From: Sphingomonas sp.
GTDB lineage: Bacteria > Pseudomonadota > Alphaproteobacteria > Sphingomonadales > Sphingomonadaceae
Direction: 5' to 3'
NCBI RefSeq assembly: GCF_030145815.1
Contig: NZ_JAIXHL010000002.1
Location: 124,001-188,000, forward strand
Length of the DNA: 64,000 nt
This document shows, one piece after another, positions 1 to 7,500 of the stretch (positions within the stretch are counted from its first letter, which is position 1; each line of letters starts with the position of its first letter). The notes under the pieces are model-generated. The model had not been told where the DNA came from. It saw only the letters and a program-made list of their open reading frames with translations, and did no database searches. The translations under genes were made by a program, and so were the position numbers.

Positions 1-282
1 CCGCACGAATTCGACCGGGTCGGGTTCGTGGCCTTGCGCGGCGATGAATCGGGCGCGCCCCTTGGTCCAGACCTCGTTGATGGCACCGGCCATTCCTTCC
101 GGAAACTGCATCCGCTGCACGACGATGCTGCGCCAGTCGCCGGTCGCGCCGAACAGTGCGTGGAAGGTCGGCTCCTGCGCGGCCAGCACCGCATCGCTTT
201 CAGCGTCAAGCGCGCCGATCGCGTCGAGGACATAGGCGTCGAGCAGCTTCAGGAACGGCTTGCCTTCATAGATGTCGCTCAT
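1..282 (-). CDS. Hypothetical protein next to glmU (3' part outside the window)
   Basis: Ninety-four codons are open from the ATG at 282 to the window edge, so the protein is cut at its C-terminus. It begins MSDIYEGKPFLKLL and contains LFGATGDWRSIVVQRMQFP. The start codon overlaps the glmU stop (ATGA at 282-279), so it is translationally coupled to glmU and probably shares its transcript. No signal peptide or membrane segment is visible. I do not recognise a domain; the tight coupling suggests a conserved small soluble protein that travels with glmU in sphingomonads, but its role is unknown. Confidence 0.75.
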   Translation of the reverse strand, partial: MSDIYEGKPFLKLLDAYVLDAIGALDAESDAVLAAQEPTFHALFGATGDWRSIVVQRMQFPEGMAGAINEVWTKGRARFIAAQGHEPDPVEFVR

Positions 283-1631
283 TTCGCCGCCTTTCGTGCC
301 GCCATTGCCGCGCGGAAGCGTTTCGCCCAGCCAGCGCGCGCGGTCTGTTCGGGACGGACCAGCGCCAGCGCATCGGCCTCGACATCCTTGGTCACCACGC
401 TTCCCGCACCGACAATCGCACCCTCGCCGATGTTGACCGGCGCAACCAGCGCGCTGTTCGATCCGATAAACGCCCCCGCGCCGATCACGGTCGGATATTT
501 GAAGAAGCCGTCATAGTTACAGGTGATGGTGCCCGCGCCGATATTCGCGCCCTCACCCACCTGCGCATCGCCGAGATAGGTCAGGTGGTTGGCCTTGGCG
601 CCCTTGCCCAGCACCGCCTTCTTGGTCTCGACGAAATTGCCGACCTTGCTCTTCTCGCCGAGCACCGTTCCGGGGCGCAGCCGGGCGTAGGGGCCGACTT
701 CGGCGCCGGTCGCGATCTGCGCGCCCTCGATATGGCAGAAGGCGCGGATTGTGACGCCGTCCGCAACGGTGACGCCGGGGCCGAACACGACGTTGGGCTC
801 CACCGTCACATCGCGGCCCAGCACCGTGTCGTGCGCGAACCACACGGTTTCGGGAGCGATCAGCGTCGCACCATCGGCCATCGCCTGCGCGCGGCGAGCC
901 GCCTGCCAGCGGTCTTCCGCATAGGCCAGCTCGGCGCGGCTGTTGATGCCGATCACCTCGTCCGCATCGGTCTCGACCACCACCGCGCGGTCGCCATCGG
1001 CCAGTGCGAGCATGACGATGTCGGGGAGGTAATATTCGCCCGCCGCATTGTCGTTTCCGACCCGGTCGAGCAGCGGCCAAAGGTCCGTCGCGCGCACGGC
1101 GGTCACGCCCGAATTGCACAGATCGACCGCACGCTCCTCGGCGGTCGCGTCCTTATACTCGACCATCTTGGCAATCGCGCCGTCGGCATCGGCGATGATC
1201 CGGCCATAGGCCTTGGCATCGTCGGGCCGGAAGCCGAGCACCGCGACGCGCGGCGCATCCGCCGCTTCGAGCCGCGCCGCCATCGCCGCGATGGTCTGCG
1301 CCGACAGGAACGGCGTGTCGCCGAACGCCACGATCACCGTGCCGTCGAACCCCTCCAGCGCCTCACGCGCCATCAGTGCGGCGTGGGCAGTGCCGAGCTG
1401 CTCGACCTGATGCGCGATCTTGACACCGAGCCGCGCGACCGCCGCCTCGACCTGTTCGCGCCGCGCGCCGACCACGACGACCTTCTCCGCCGCGCCCGCC
1501 GTGGTGAAGGCGTCGGCCAGGTGCAGCAGCATCGGTTTGCCCGCAATTGGGTGCAGCACCTTATGCGTGTCGGACTTCATCCGCGTCCCGCTTCCGGCAG
1601 CAAGGATGATCGCGGCGATCGGCTTGGTCAT
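279..1631 (-). CDS. glmU: Bifunctional GlmU: GlcNAc-1-P uridyltransferase / GlcN-1-P acetyltransferase
   Basis: A 450-residue cytoplasmic enzyme that makes UDP-GlcNAc for peptidoglycan and lipid A: acetylation of GlcN-1-P, then uridylyl transfer. The N-terminal pyrophosphorylase domain carries LAAGSGTRMKSD and HKVLH at residues about 10-30 and a GDTP motif near residue 100. The C-terminal half is a left-handed beta-helix of hexapeptide repeats (IGAGAFIGSNSALVAPVNIG), with the acetyltransferase His in NHLTYLGDAQVG and the conserved AGTITCNYDG. Length fits the family. I start at the ATG at 1631 because it places MTKPIAAIILAAG right at the N-terminus; an in-frame ATG at 1700 adds 23 unconserved residues. 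Divergent from gph, with 77 bases between them. Confidence 0.97.
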   Translation of the reverse strand: MTKPIAAIILAAGSGTRMKSDTHKVLHPIAGKPMLLHLADAFTTAGAAEKVVVVGARREQVEAAVARLGVKIAHQVEQLGTAHAALMAREALEGFDGTVIVAFGDTPFLSAQTIAAMAARLEAADAPRVAVLGFRPDDAKAYGRIIADADGAIAKMVEYKDATAEERAVDLCNSGVTAVRATDLWPLLDRVGNDNAAGEYYLPDIVMLALADGDRAVVVETDADEVIGINSRAELAYAEDRWQAARRAQAMADGATLIAPETVWFAHDTVLGRDVTVEPNVVFGPGVTVADGVTIRAFCHIEGAQIATGAEVGPYARLRPGTVLGEKSKVGNFVETKKAVLGKGAKANHLTYLGDAQVGEGANIGAGTITCNYDGFFKYPTVIGAGAFIGSNSALVAPVNIGEGAIVGAGSVVTKDVEADALALVRPEQTARAGWAKRFRAAMAARKAAK

Positions 1632-1708
1632 CGAAACTGGACTCCCCTGAGCCGCGCCCCTGCCACGATCATGTTGCAATTTCCATAGCGGCACCGGCAT
1701 TTGGCGCG

Positions 1709-2422
1709 ATGACCGATTTTCCGTTCGATATCGTCGGGTTCGACCTCGACGGCACGCTGCTCGACACCAGCGCCGACCTGCTCGCCGCGACCAACCATGC
1801 GCTAGCGCTGGTGGATCGCCCCACCCTCGCGCCCGATCGGATCAGGACGATGATCGGCGGCGGGGCGAAGAACATGCTCAAGCAGGGGCTGGAGGAATCG
1901 GGCGGCTATGACGAGGAGGTCATGCGTCGGGCCTATCCTGCGCTGCTGGAGTTCTACGGCGAAAATCTGTCGCACGGCACCGTCACGTTCGCCGGGCTAA
2001 CCGAAGCGCTCGACGATCTGCAGACGCGCGGCGTCAAGCTCGCCATCGTCACCAACAAGTTCGAGCGGTTCGCGACCCGGCTGGTGCGGGAGGTCGGCAT
2101 CGACCACCGCTTTGCCTGCGTCATCGGCGGCGATACGATGGGGCGCGGCAATGCCAAGCCCTCGGCGGCCCCGATCCATGAGATGATCGCCCGCTGCGGC
2201 GGCGGGCGCGCGGCCTTTGTCGGCGATTCGATCTACGACATCATGGCCGCGAAGAATGCCGGCATCCCCAACATCGCGGTGAGCTTCGGCTTCCTGATGC
2301 AGCCGGTCGCGGAGCTGGACGCGGATGCGGTGGTCGATGGCTATGACGAGCTCGTGCCTACGCTCATCCGGCTGGGCGATAGCCTTTCCGCCACTTCGTC
2401 CACAAATGCTTCGCCAGCATGA
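1709..2422 (+). CDS. gph: Phosphoglycolate phosphatase-type HAD hydrolase
   Basis: A 237-residue HAD-superfamily phosphatase. Motif I DLDGTLLDT at residues 12-20 carries the nucleophile Asp, IVTNK is motif II, the KPSAAP lysine is motif III, and FVGDSIYDI is motif IV. The helical cap between motifs I and II gives the subfamily I layout of Gph, which dephosphorylates 2-phosphoglycolate from DNA repair or oxygenase side reactions. Other small phosphate esters cannot be excluded. The last 59 bases overlap the 3' end of the nucleotidyltransferase gene on the opposite strand, an unusually long convergent overlap. Confidence 0.88.
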   Translation: MTDFPFDIVGFDLDGTLLDTSADLLAATNHALALVDRPTLAPDRIRTMIGGGAKNMLKQGLEESGGYDEEVMRRAYPALLEFYGENLSHGTVTFAGLTEALDDLQTRGVKLAIVTNKFERFATRLVREVGIDHRFACVIGGDTMGRGNAKPSAAPIHEMIARCGGGRAAFVGDSIYDIMAAKNAGIPNIAVSFGFLMQPVAELDADAVVDGYDELVPTLIRLGDSLSATSSTNASPA

Positions 2423-3368
2423 GCGGCGGCATGCGCAACCAGTGGCCGCGCAGGTAAAATCCAAATTCGGTCAGCTTGCGCGTCCGCTGGCCCCAGCCGT
2501 CGCGGGCAAGCAGGCGGCGGACATAGACGCGGTCGGCGAGCGTCAGCGCGGCGCCGTCTCCGAACAGGTGCGCGGATAGCCGCAGCGACCGCTCGACCTC
2601 CCGCGTCAAGCCATGCTGCGCCGAGCAGGCCGCGAGACTGAGGTCGAACTCCACCCCGCCAAACTCGTCGCGCAGGCAGTGGATGTCCCACAAATTGCGC
2701 AATCCGCCCTGCAGATCGCCATCGGCGAACAGATGCGCCGCGGCGTGGACGACCATTCCCTCCGGCGGCAGCACCGACAGCCCATTGCCCAGCGGCACCG
2801 CGCTCGCAATCAGCGCCGCCGCATCGGGCGTCACCCGCGCGGTCAGCGGGAGGATCGTGTGGTGGACATCGATCATCCGGTCGCGCTCGCGGTGGATCAG
2901 CGGGGGCAGCTCGTGCATCCAGCGGCGATAATAGGCATCGTCATAGGGGTCGGGCTTCACCCACTCCCATCCGGCGGCGAGCAGCAGCGCCTCCGCCTCC
3001 TCGATCCGGTCACGCGGCACGAGGATGTCGAGATCGCCGATCTGTCGCCCCTGCCCCGCCGCGAGGCCGCTTGCGACAAAGGCGGTACCCTTGAGCAGCA
3101 CCACCGGCATCCCGCTAGGCGCCAGCGCACGCCGCGCCATCTCCGCTTCCCACAGCGCCGCCATCCGTCCCTGCTCCGCCGCCGCGCGCGCGTCCGCCAG
3201 TACCCGCACCGCCGCTGCCGGGATCGCCAGCCCTTCTACGCGGTGCGCCAGGCTGCCGATCAGCGTCTCCGCCCGCGCCGCGCACAGCAGCTCCGTCCAG
3301 CCCGCAGCATCCAGCGCCAGCACCGACGCGGGATCGCGCAGCGCGCGGGCGACCAGCGCGCCGCTCAT
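2364..3368 (-). CDS. Nucleotidyltransferase family protein of the HPr-rel-A locus
   Basis: A 334-residue protein of the 'uncharacterised nucleotidyltransferase' family. The signature is VLLKGTAF followed by GRQIGDLDILVPRDRIEEA, where GDLD-I supplies the two metal-binding acidic residues of the polymerase-beta-like fold. WMHELPPLIHR and MIDVHHTI follow, as is usual in this family. The substrate is unknown. The ATG at 3368 overlaps the kinase stop (ATGA), so it is the third gene of a coupled PqqD-kinase-NTase unit; an in-frame start at 3383 would lie deeper in the kinase. Homologues also occur in lasso-peptide clusters, which supports a peptide-modification context. No membrane segment is visible. 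Confidence 0.85.
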   Translation of the reverse strand: MSGALVARALRDPASVLALDAAGWTELLCAARAETLIGSLAHRVEGLAIPAAAVRVLADARAAAEQGRMAALWEAEMARRALAPSGMPVVLLKGTAFVASGLAAGQGRQIGDLDILVPRDRIEEAEALLLAAGWEWVKPDPYDDAYYRRWMHELPPLIHRERDRMIDVHHTILPLTARVTPDAAALIASAVPLGNGLSVLPPEGMVVHAAAHLFADGDLQGGLRNLWDIHCLRDEFGGVEFDLSLAACSAQHGLTREVERSLRLSAHLFGDGAALTLADRVYVRRLLARDGWGQRTRKLTEFGFYLRGHWLRMPPLMLAKHLWTKWRKGYRPAG

Positions 3369-4228
3369 GCCAGATCTCCCCACAATCGCTCGACCAGCGC
3401 AATCGCACCATCCGTGTCGGGATAGTCGATCGCCCGCGCCGGCACCCCGCGCACCAGCCCGGTCAGCGCGTCGAACCCGGCCTCACCCAGCGCGACATAG
3501 TTGGTCGAGGCTTGCGTCAGCCGGACGAAACACTCGCTCGGTTCCACCGTCCGCTCGGCGACCCGATGGCCGAAGGCGGGGAACAGGATCAGCGCGGGCT
3601 TGGCCGGCGCGTCCATCGCGCCAATCGCGCGCGCGTCTGGGACAAGGTGGCGGATATCGCCCTTCGGCGTACCCTTGAGCAACGGCCCCCAGCGCGCATC
3701 GGGCAACGCCGCCTCCATCACCCCGATCGCCTCATTCTTGAGGCTGATCAGCCGCGGAAAGCCGTGCAGCATCCCCGTCGCCGGATCGAGCAGCGCGAAC
3801 TCGTCCCCCATCAGCCGCCACCCCCGCGCCATCAGCAATGCCGCGAGCGTCGATTTGCCCGCCCCGCTTTCGCCGGTCATCACCAGCGCTCGCCCGTCCT
3901 TTTCCACCGCCGACGCGTGGAGCAACAGGTAACGCCGCTGGCCCAGCGCCATCTGCAGGTTCATCGCCATTTCCGCTGCCAGCACGCCTTGCGCGAGTGG
4001 CAAAGGCGCCGCCTCCGGGATTACGAAATCCCCGCCAAGATGCACCGCCGAACGAAGCCAGCGCCGCCACGGACGCGCGGCAAACAGACGCACCGTGAAA
4101 TCGGGAATGCCGTCCCGGGGCTGCGGGTAGTCGCGGTAGAGATCGTCCAGCGCCGCGATCGGCGCGCGCCAGTCGCTGCCGATACGGAAGCCAACCGGGC
4201 CGATGCGGAGCGTGGTGGCATGGCGCAT
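3365..4228 (-). CDS. HprK-related kinase A
   Basis: A 287-residue P-loop kinase related to HPr(Ser) kinase. Walker A GESGAGKST sits near residues 117-125, preceded by LLLHASAVEKDGRALV, a typical HprK-like entry strand. MGDEFALLD follows and corresponds to the acidic metal/catalytic segment of HprK. The N-terminal 100 residues (DFTVRLFAARPWRRW) are not the HprK N-domain. This matches the HprK-related kinase A family. Relatives in lasso-peptide clusters phosphorylate the precursor peptide, so a peptide or small protein is a more likely target than HPr; no HPr or PTS gene is nearby. The start at 4228 overlaps the PqqD stop (TGATG); a TTG at 4231 is the alternative. Confidence 0.88.
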   Translation of the reverse strand: MRHATTLRIGPVGFRIGSDWRAPIAALDDLYRDYPQPRDGIPDFTVRLFAARPWRRWLRSAVHLGGDFVIPEAAPLPLAQGVLAAEMAMNLQMALGQRRYLLLHASAVEKDGRALVMTGESGAGKSTLAALLMARGWRLMGDEFALLDPATGMLHGFPRLISLKNEAIGVMEAALPDARWGPLLKGTPKGDIRHLVPDARAIGAMDAPAKPALILFPAFGHRVAERTVEPSECFVRLTQASTNYVALGEAGFDALTGLVRGVPARAIDYPDTDGAIALVERLWGDLA

Positions 4229-4494
4229 CAAACCCGCTCCACTAGACCCGACGCCACCAGCTCGTCGATCCGCGCGGCGAGTGCTTCACGATCCGGATCG
4301 ATCAGATCGAAGCGCTCGGTCAGCGCCGCCAGCGCCTCATCCAGCGTCAATGGCTCCACAAGCAGTTCGAGCAGCTCGGGCACCGGCGAATCCACCAGAT
4401 GCGTAATCCCCGAAGCGCGGTGATAGATCAGCGTGAGCGCATCGAGCGGTTCGATCCGCAGCGTCGCGGCGGGCGCGGCGCAGTACCGGCTCAT
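4228..4494 (-). CDS. HPr-rel-A system PqqD family protein
   Basis: An 88-residue PqqD-like protein (MSRYCAAPAATLRIEPLDAL at the N-terminus). It shows the family pattern of an N-terminal beta hairpin (LTLIYHRASGITHLVD) followed by a three-helix wing (PELLELLVEPLTLDEALAAL and ALAARIDELVASGLVERV). PqqD proteins are RRE-type chaperones that hold the leader of a ribosomal peptide for a modifying enzyme. Here the presumed client enzyme is the overlapping HprK-related kinase. I start at the ATG at 4494; the upstream in-frame ATG at 4548 would force translation through a palindromic repeat. Confidence 0.85.
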   Translation of the reverse strand: MSRYCAAPAATLRIEPLDALTLIYHRASGITHLVDSPVPELLELLVEPLTLDEALAALTERFDLIDPDREALAARIDELVASGLVERV

Positions 4495-4509
4495 GGGCAC
4501 ACCATCCTC

Positions 4510-4618
4510 GTCATCCCCGCGACAGCGGGGACCCATCTCCTGCCACACGTCCGCGCAACCCCAGCCGTGGGTCGCTGGGAAGGTCCTGGAGATGGGCCCC
4601 CGCTTTCGCGGGGGTGAC
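4510..4618. repeat. REP-like palindromic element, family 1 (copy 1)
   Basis: About 109 bases made of two inward-facing hairpins. It begins GTCATCCCCGCGACAGCGGG and ends with the complementary CCCCGCTTTCGCGGGGGTGAC; CCCATCTCC and GGAGATGGG lie inside each arm. The right arm is base-for-base the same as that at 45.8-45.9 kb. It occupies nearly all of the 150-base gap between the Tat-exported protein gene and the PqqD gene and may act as a transcript stabiliser or attenuator there. Confidence 0.9.
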
Positions 4619-4644
4619 GGCCAAGGAAAGGCGCATGGCGGGAA

Positions 4645-5046
4645 TTACCCGCGCGGCATCTGAAGCGATGCGAAACAGGTAAAGCCGCTCGTCCCGCGCT
4701 GCAGCCGGCGGATGTAATTGGTATAGGCGCGGCTCTGGTCATAGGTGGTGCCGGGCAGGTTCGCGCCGTTGAGCGCCTGCTTGACCTCTTCGCCCTTGAA
4801 GTTGCGGCCGGCGGGCGGGAACGCGCCGGGCGTACCGGCCGGAACCAGCGAACCGTCGGCCGCGATGTAATTGCCCGCACGCCCGGCATCGGGCACCGGA
4901 ATCTCGCAATTCAGCACCGACCCCGCGGTCTGCGCCAGCGCCGGTTTGATCGACACGATCGCCGATGCGCTGACGGCGCCCAGCATCAGCGCACGGCGGC
5001 TCGGGATGTTCGGCGATCCGTCCTTGGGGGGCGTCGTGTCGGCCAT
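4645..5046 (-). CDS. Small Tat-exported protein upstream of the HPr-rel-A genes
   Basis: A 133-residue protein with a twin-arginine signal: SRRALMLGAVSASAIV, with likely cleavage after KPALA, near residue 38. The mature part of about 95 residues has one Cys near its start (SVLNCEIPVPDAGRAGNY) and one near its end (GTSGFTCFASLQMPRG), so a disulfide is possible. The body is rich in Gly, Ala and Asn (RNFKGEEVKQALNGANLPG). I do not recognise a domain. It lies on the same strand directly before the PqqD-kinase-NTase unit, separated by a repeat. It is a candidate substrate or exported effector of that system; this is inference from position only. The start at 5046 removes 17 unconvincing residues. 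Confidence 0.72.
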   Translation of the reverse strand: MADTTPPKDGSPNIPSRRALMLGAVSASAIVSIKPALAQTAGSVLNCEIPVPDAGRAGNYIAADGSLVPAGTPGAFPPAGRNFKGEEVKQALNGANLPGTTYDQSRAYTNYIRRLQRGTSGFTCFASLQMPRG

Positions 5047-5073
5047 ATCCGTTCTTCCCTCGCACAACGGCCT

Positions 5074-5087
5074 TTCACAAGTGTGAA
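5074..5087. promoter_or_regulatory. Short inverted repeat between the Tat protein gene and phoR
   Basis: TTCACA-AG-TGTGAA, two perfect 6-base arms around a 2-base spacer, in the 71-base divergent gap. It lies 28 bases before the 5046 start and 31 before phoR. Its placement fits an operator for either gene, but no cognate regulator is recognised. Confidence 0.35.
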
Positions 5088-5117
5088 TCGCACGCATGAT
5101 CGGTTAGGCAGGGGGCC

Positions 5118-6335
5118 ATGCCCAGCCTGACCAATCCCCGCACCTTTGCCGCGCTCATCGCGGTTCTTGTCACCGCGATCGTCGCGTGGATCACCGCGGG
5201 CCCGCAAGCGGGCGGAATCGCGCTGGTCGGTGCGACCCTCGCGGCACTGATCGCCTCCCCCCCGCCCGAGGAGCCGGCCCATGAAATTCCTGGCCCCGAC
5301 CCCGTCAGCACCGCGCCGGCCGGCGTCGCGGAAGCGATCGAGGCGGTATTCGAACCGATGCTGCTGGTCGAGGCGCAGCGGGTCGCGGCGGCCAACCGCG
5401 CGGCGCGCGCGCTGCTCGGCGAGCATATCCTGGGCGAGGATGTGCGCGTTGCGATCCGGCACCCCGCGGCGGCCGAACGGCTGCTCAATCCGGTCGATGG
5501 CGCCCCCGGCGGCCCGATCCACCTGGTCGGTCTTGGCACCCGCGACCAGCGCTGGGAGATGCGCGTGCGCGCACTGTCCGGCGGCGCGCGGGTGGTCCAT
5601 CTGAGCGACCGCACCGGCGCGCATGCCGCGGACCGGATGCGCGTCGATTTCGTCGCCAATGCCAGCCATGAGCTGCGCACCCCGCTCGCCTCGATCCTCG
5701 GCTTTATCGAGACGCTGGAGGACGCTGCCGACGATCCCGAAACGCGCGCCCGCTTCCTCAAGGTCATGGATAACGAAGCGCGTCGGATGCGGCGGTTGAT
5801 CGATGATCTCATCTCACTGTCGCGGATCGAGGCGGAGAAATATCGCGCGCCCGATGATGTCGTCGATCTCGCCGCGCTGCTCGCGCAGGTGCGTGACGAG
5901 CTGTCCGCGCTCGCACCGCCGCGCGCTGCGGACATCGCGCTGTCGGTCGAGGATCTGCCTGCGGTGCGCGGTGATAGGGTGCAGCTTTCACAGCTGCTGC
6001 ACAATATCATCGGCAATGCGATGAAATATGGTCGGGCCGGGACGCCGGTGACCGTGTCGCTGGACGCAACCGATTCGGCGATGGTCCGCCTGAGCGTGCG
6101 CGACGAGAGCGAGGGCATCGCCCCCGAGCACCTCCCCCGCCTGACCGAGCGATTCTATCGCGTCGATTCGAGCCGGAGCCGCGCCGCCGGGGGAACCGGC
6201 CTTGGCCTTGCGATCGTCAAGCATATCGTCGAGCGGCATCGCGGCCGGCTCGACATCGCAAGCACCGTTGGGGAGGGAACGTCCGTCACCATCCTGCTGC
6301 CCACCGCGCCGGTTTCGGAGCCGCTGTCATCATAA
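5118..6335 (+). CDS. phoR: Phosphate-regulon sensor histidine kinase PhoR
   Basis: A 405-residue inner-membrane kinase. Two N-terminal hydrophobic segments (FAALIAVLVTAIVAWI and GGIALVGATLAALIA) are joined by a very short loop, as in PhoR, which senses through the Pst/PhoU complex rather than a periplasmic domain. A PAS-like region follows (about 60-165), then HisKA with NASHELRTPLASILGF (phospho-accepting His near residue 186), and HATPase with HNIIGNAMKYG and GGTGLGLAIVKHIVERH. It is the first gene of the phoR-pst-phoU-phoB cluster, and the last gene of the cluster encodes its partner regulator PhoB. Confidence 0.93.
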   Translation: MPSLTNPRTFAALIAVLVTAIVAWITAGPQAGGIALVGATLAALIASPPPEEPAHEIPGPDPVSTAPAGVAEAIEAVFEPMLLVEAQRVAAANRAARALLGEHILGEDVRVAIRHPAAAERLLNPVDGAPGGPIHLVGLGTRDQRWEMRVRALSGGARVVHLSDRTGAHAADRMRVDFVANASHELRTPLASILGFIETLEDAADDPETRARFLKVMDNEARRMRRLIDDLISLSRIEAEKYRAPDDVVDLAALLAQVRDELSALAPPRAADIALSVEDLPAVRGDRVQLSQLLHNIIGNAMKYGRAGTPVTVSLDATDSAMVRLSVRDESEGIAPEHLPRLTERFYRVDSSRSRAAGGTGLGLAIVKHIVERHRGRLDIASTVGEGTSVTILLPTAPVSEPLSS

Positions 6336-6341
6336 CGTCAC
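6324..6341 (+). promoter_or_regulatory. Candidate Pho box upstream of pstS
   Basis: CTGTCAT-CATA-ACGTCAC: a perfect first Pho heptamer (CTGTCAT), 4-base spacer, then a degenerate second heptamer matching at four of seven positions. It overlaps the phoR stop codon and ends 79 bases before the pstS ATG, a sensible distance for PhoB activation of the pst operon. Confidence 0.55.
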
Positions 6342-6420
6342 GCAATTGAAACAGAGGGCCGGTCGCGGACAGGCCCGGCCCCCGTCCCGCGACTCGCAAG
6401 CAGGCCGAGGGGATTCAACG

Positions 6421-7455
6421 ATGCGCAGCTTCACTCTGATCGCGCTTTCGGCGCTCACGCTTTCCGCCTGTGGCGGCAGCGGCGGCCAAGCTTCCCGCGA
6501 CCAGATCAAGATCGTCGGTTCCTCGACCGTCTATCCCTTCACGACCATGGTCGCCGAACAGTTCGTGAATTCGGGCAGCTTCAAGGCGCCGGTGATCGAA
6601 TCGACCGGTACCGGCGGGGGCATGAAGCTGTTCTGCGCCGGGGTCGGCCCGCAGCACCCGGACATGACCAACGCGTCGCGCCGCATGACCGCGTCGGAAT
6701 TCGACCTGTGTCAGCGCAACGGCGTCACCGACATCCTTGAGGTGCAGGTGGGCATGGACGGCATCGCCTTTGCCGAAGCGATCAACGGCCCCAAGATCCA
6801 GCTGACGCTGGCCGAGGCGTATCGCGCGCTCGCAGCGACCCCGATGGGCAAGCCCAATACGGCAAAGCTGTGGTCGGACATCAACCCGTCGCTGCCAGCC
6901 GTGCCGATCTCGATCATGGGCCCGCCCGCGACCAGCGGCACGCGCGACTCGCTGCATGAGCTGATCATGCATCCGGGCTGCGAAGCGGCGTATCCTGAGG
7001 TCAAGGAAATCGAGAAGACCGACAAGGACAAGGCCAAGGAGCTGTGCACCCGCGTGCGCGAAGACGGCGTCTATGTCGATTCGGGCGAGAACGACAATCT
7101 GATCGTCCAGAAGCTCAGCGCCAATCCCAATGCGATCGGCGTTTTCGGCTATTCCTATCTGGAAGAGAACGCATCGCGACTGAAGGGCGTGCCGGTCAAC
7201 GGGGTCGAACCCAGCTATGCGGCGATCTCGTCCGGCCAGTATCCGGGCGCCCGCGCGATGTTCATCTATGTCAAGAAACAGCATCTCAAGGCGGTGCCGG
7301 GGATCAACGAGTTTCTTGCGCAATATACCAAGATGTGGGCCCCCGAAGGTCCGCTGACGAAGCGCGGCATGATCGCGTCGTCCGATGCCGATCGCGCCAA
7401 GGCAAGCGACGTCATTGCACAGGGCGTGACGATGAAGCGCGACGGCCTGCACTGA
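6421..7455 (+). CDS. pstS: Phosphate ABC transporter substrate-binding lipoprotein PstS
   Basis: A 344-residue periplasmic phosphate-binding protein. The signal peptide ends in a lipobox LSAC with Cys17, so it should be lipid-anchored. Phosphate-contacting segments visible are GSSTVYPF, ESTGTGGGMKLF, NASRRMTASE and GPPATSGTRDSLHEL. The start at the ATG at 6421 gives a proper signal peptide; the frame is open upstream into phoR but without function. Delivers phosphate to PstCA. PhoB control is expected from the Pho box. Confidence 0.95.
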   Translation: MRSFTLIALSALTLSACGGSGGQASRDQIKIVGSSTVYPFTTMVAEQFVNSGSFKAPVIESTGTGGGMKLFCAGVGPQHPDMTNASRRMTASEFDLCQRNGVTDILEVQVGMDGIAFAEAINGPKIQLTLAEAYRALAATPMGKPNTAKLWSDINPSLPAVPISIMGPPATSGTRDSLHELIMHPGCEAAYPEVKEIEKTDKDKAKELCTRVREDGVYVDSGENDNLIVQKLSANPNAIGVFGYSYLEENASRLKGVPVNGVEPSYAAISSGQYPGARAMFIYVKKQHLKAVPGINEFLAQYTKMWAPEGPLTKRGMIASSDADRAKASDVIAQGVTMKRDGLH

Positions 7456-7500
7456 TCCGAACCGACATCAACTTCGCTCCCAGATAGGCGGCTTCGACCG

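Noticed and set aside
3365..4228. Classical HPr kinase/phosphorylase (hprK) of a PTS
   Set aside because: The HprK N-domain is missing, no HPr or EI gene is near, and the PqqD and nucleotidyltransferase neighbours point to the HprK-related kinase A family.
5118..5260. A cytoplasmic PhoR start further downstream
   Set aside because: The first ATG gives the two short membrane segments expected of PhoR.
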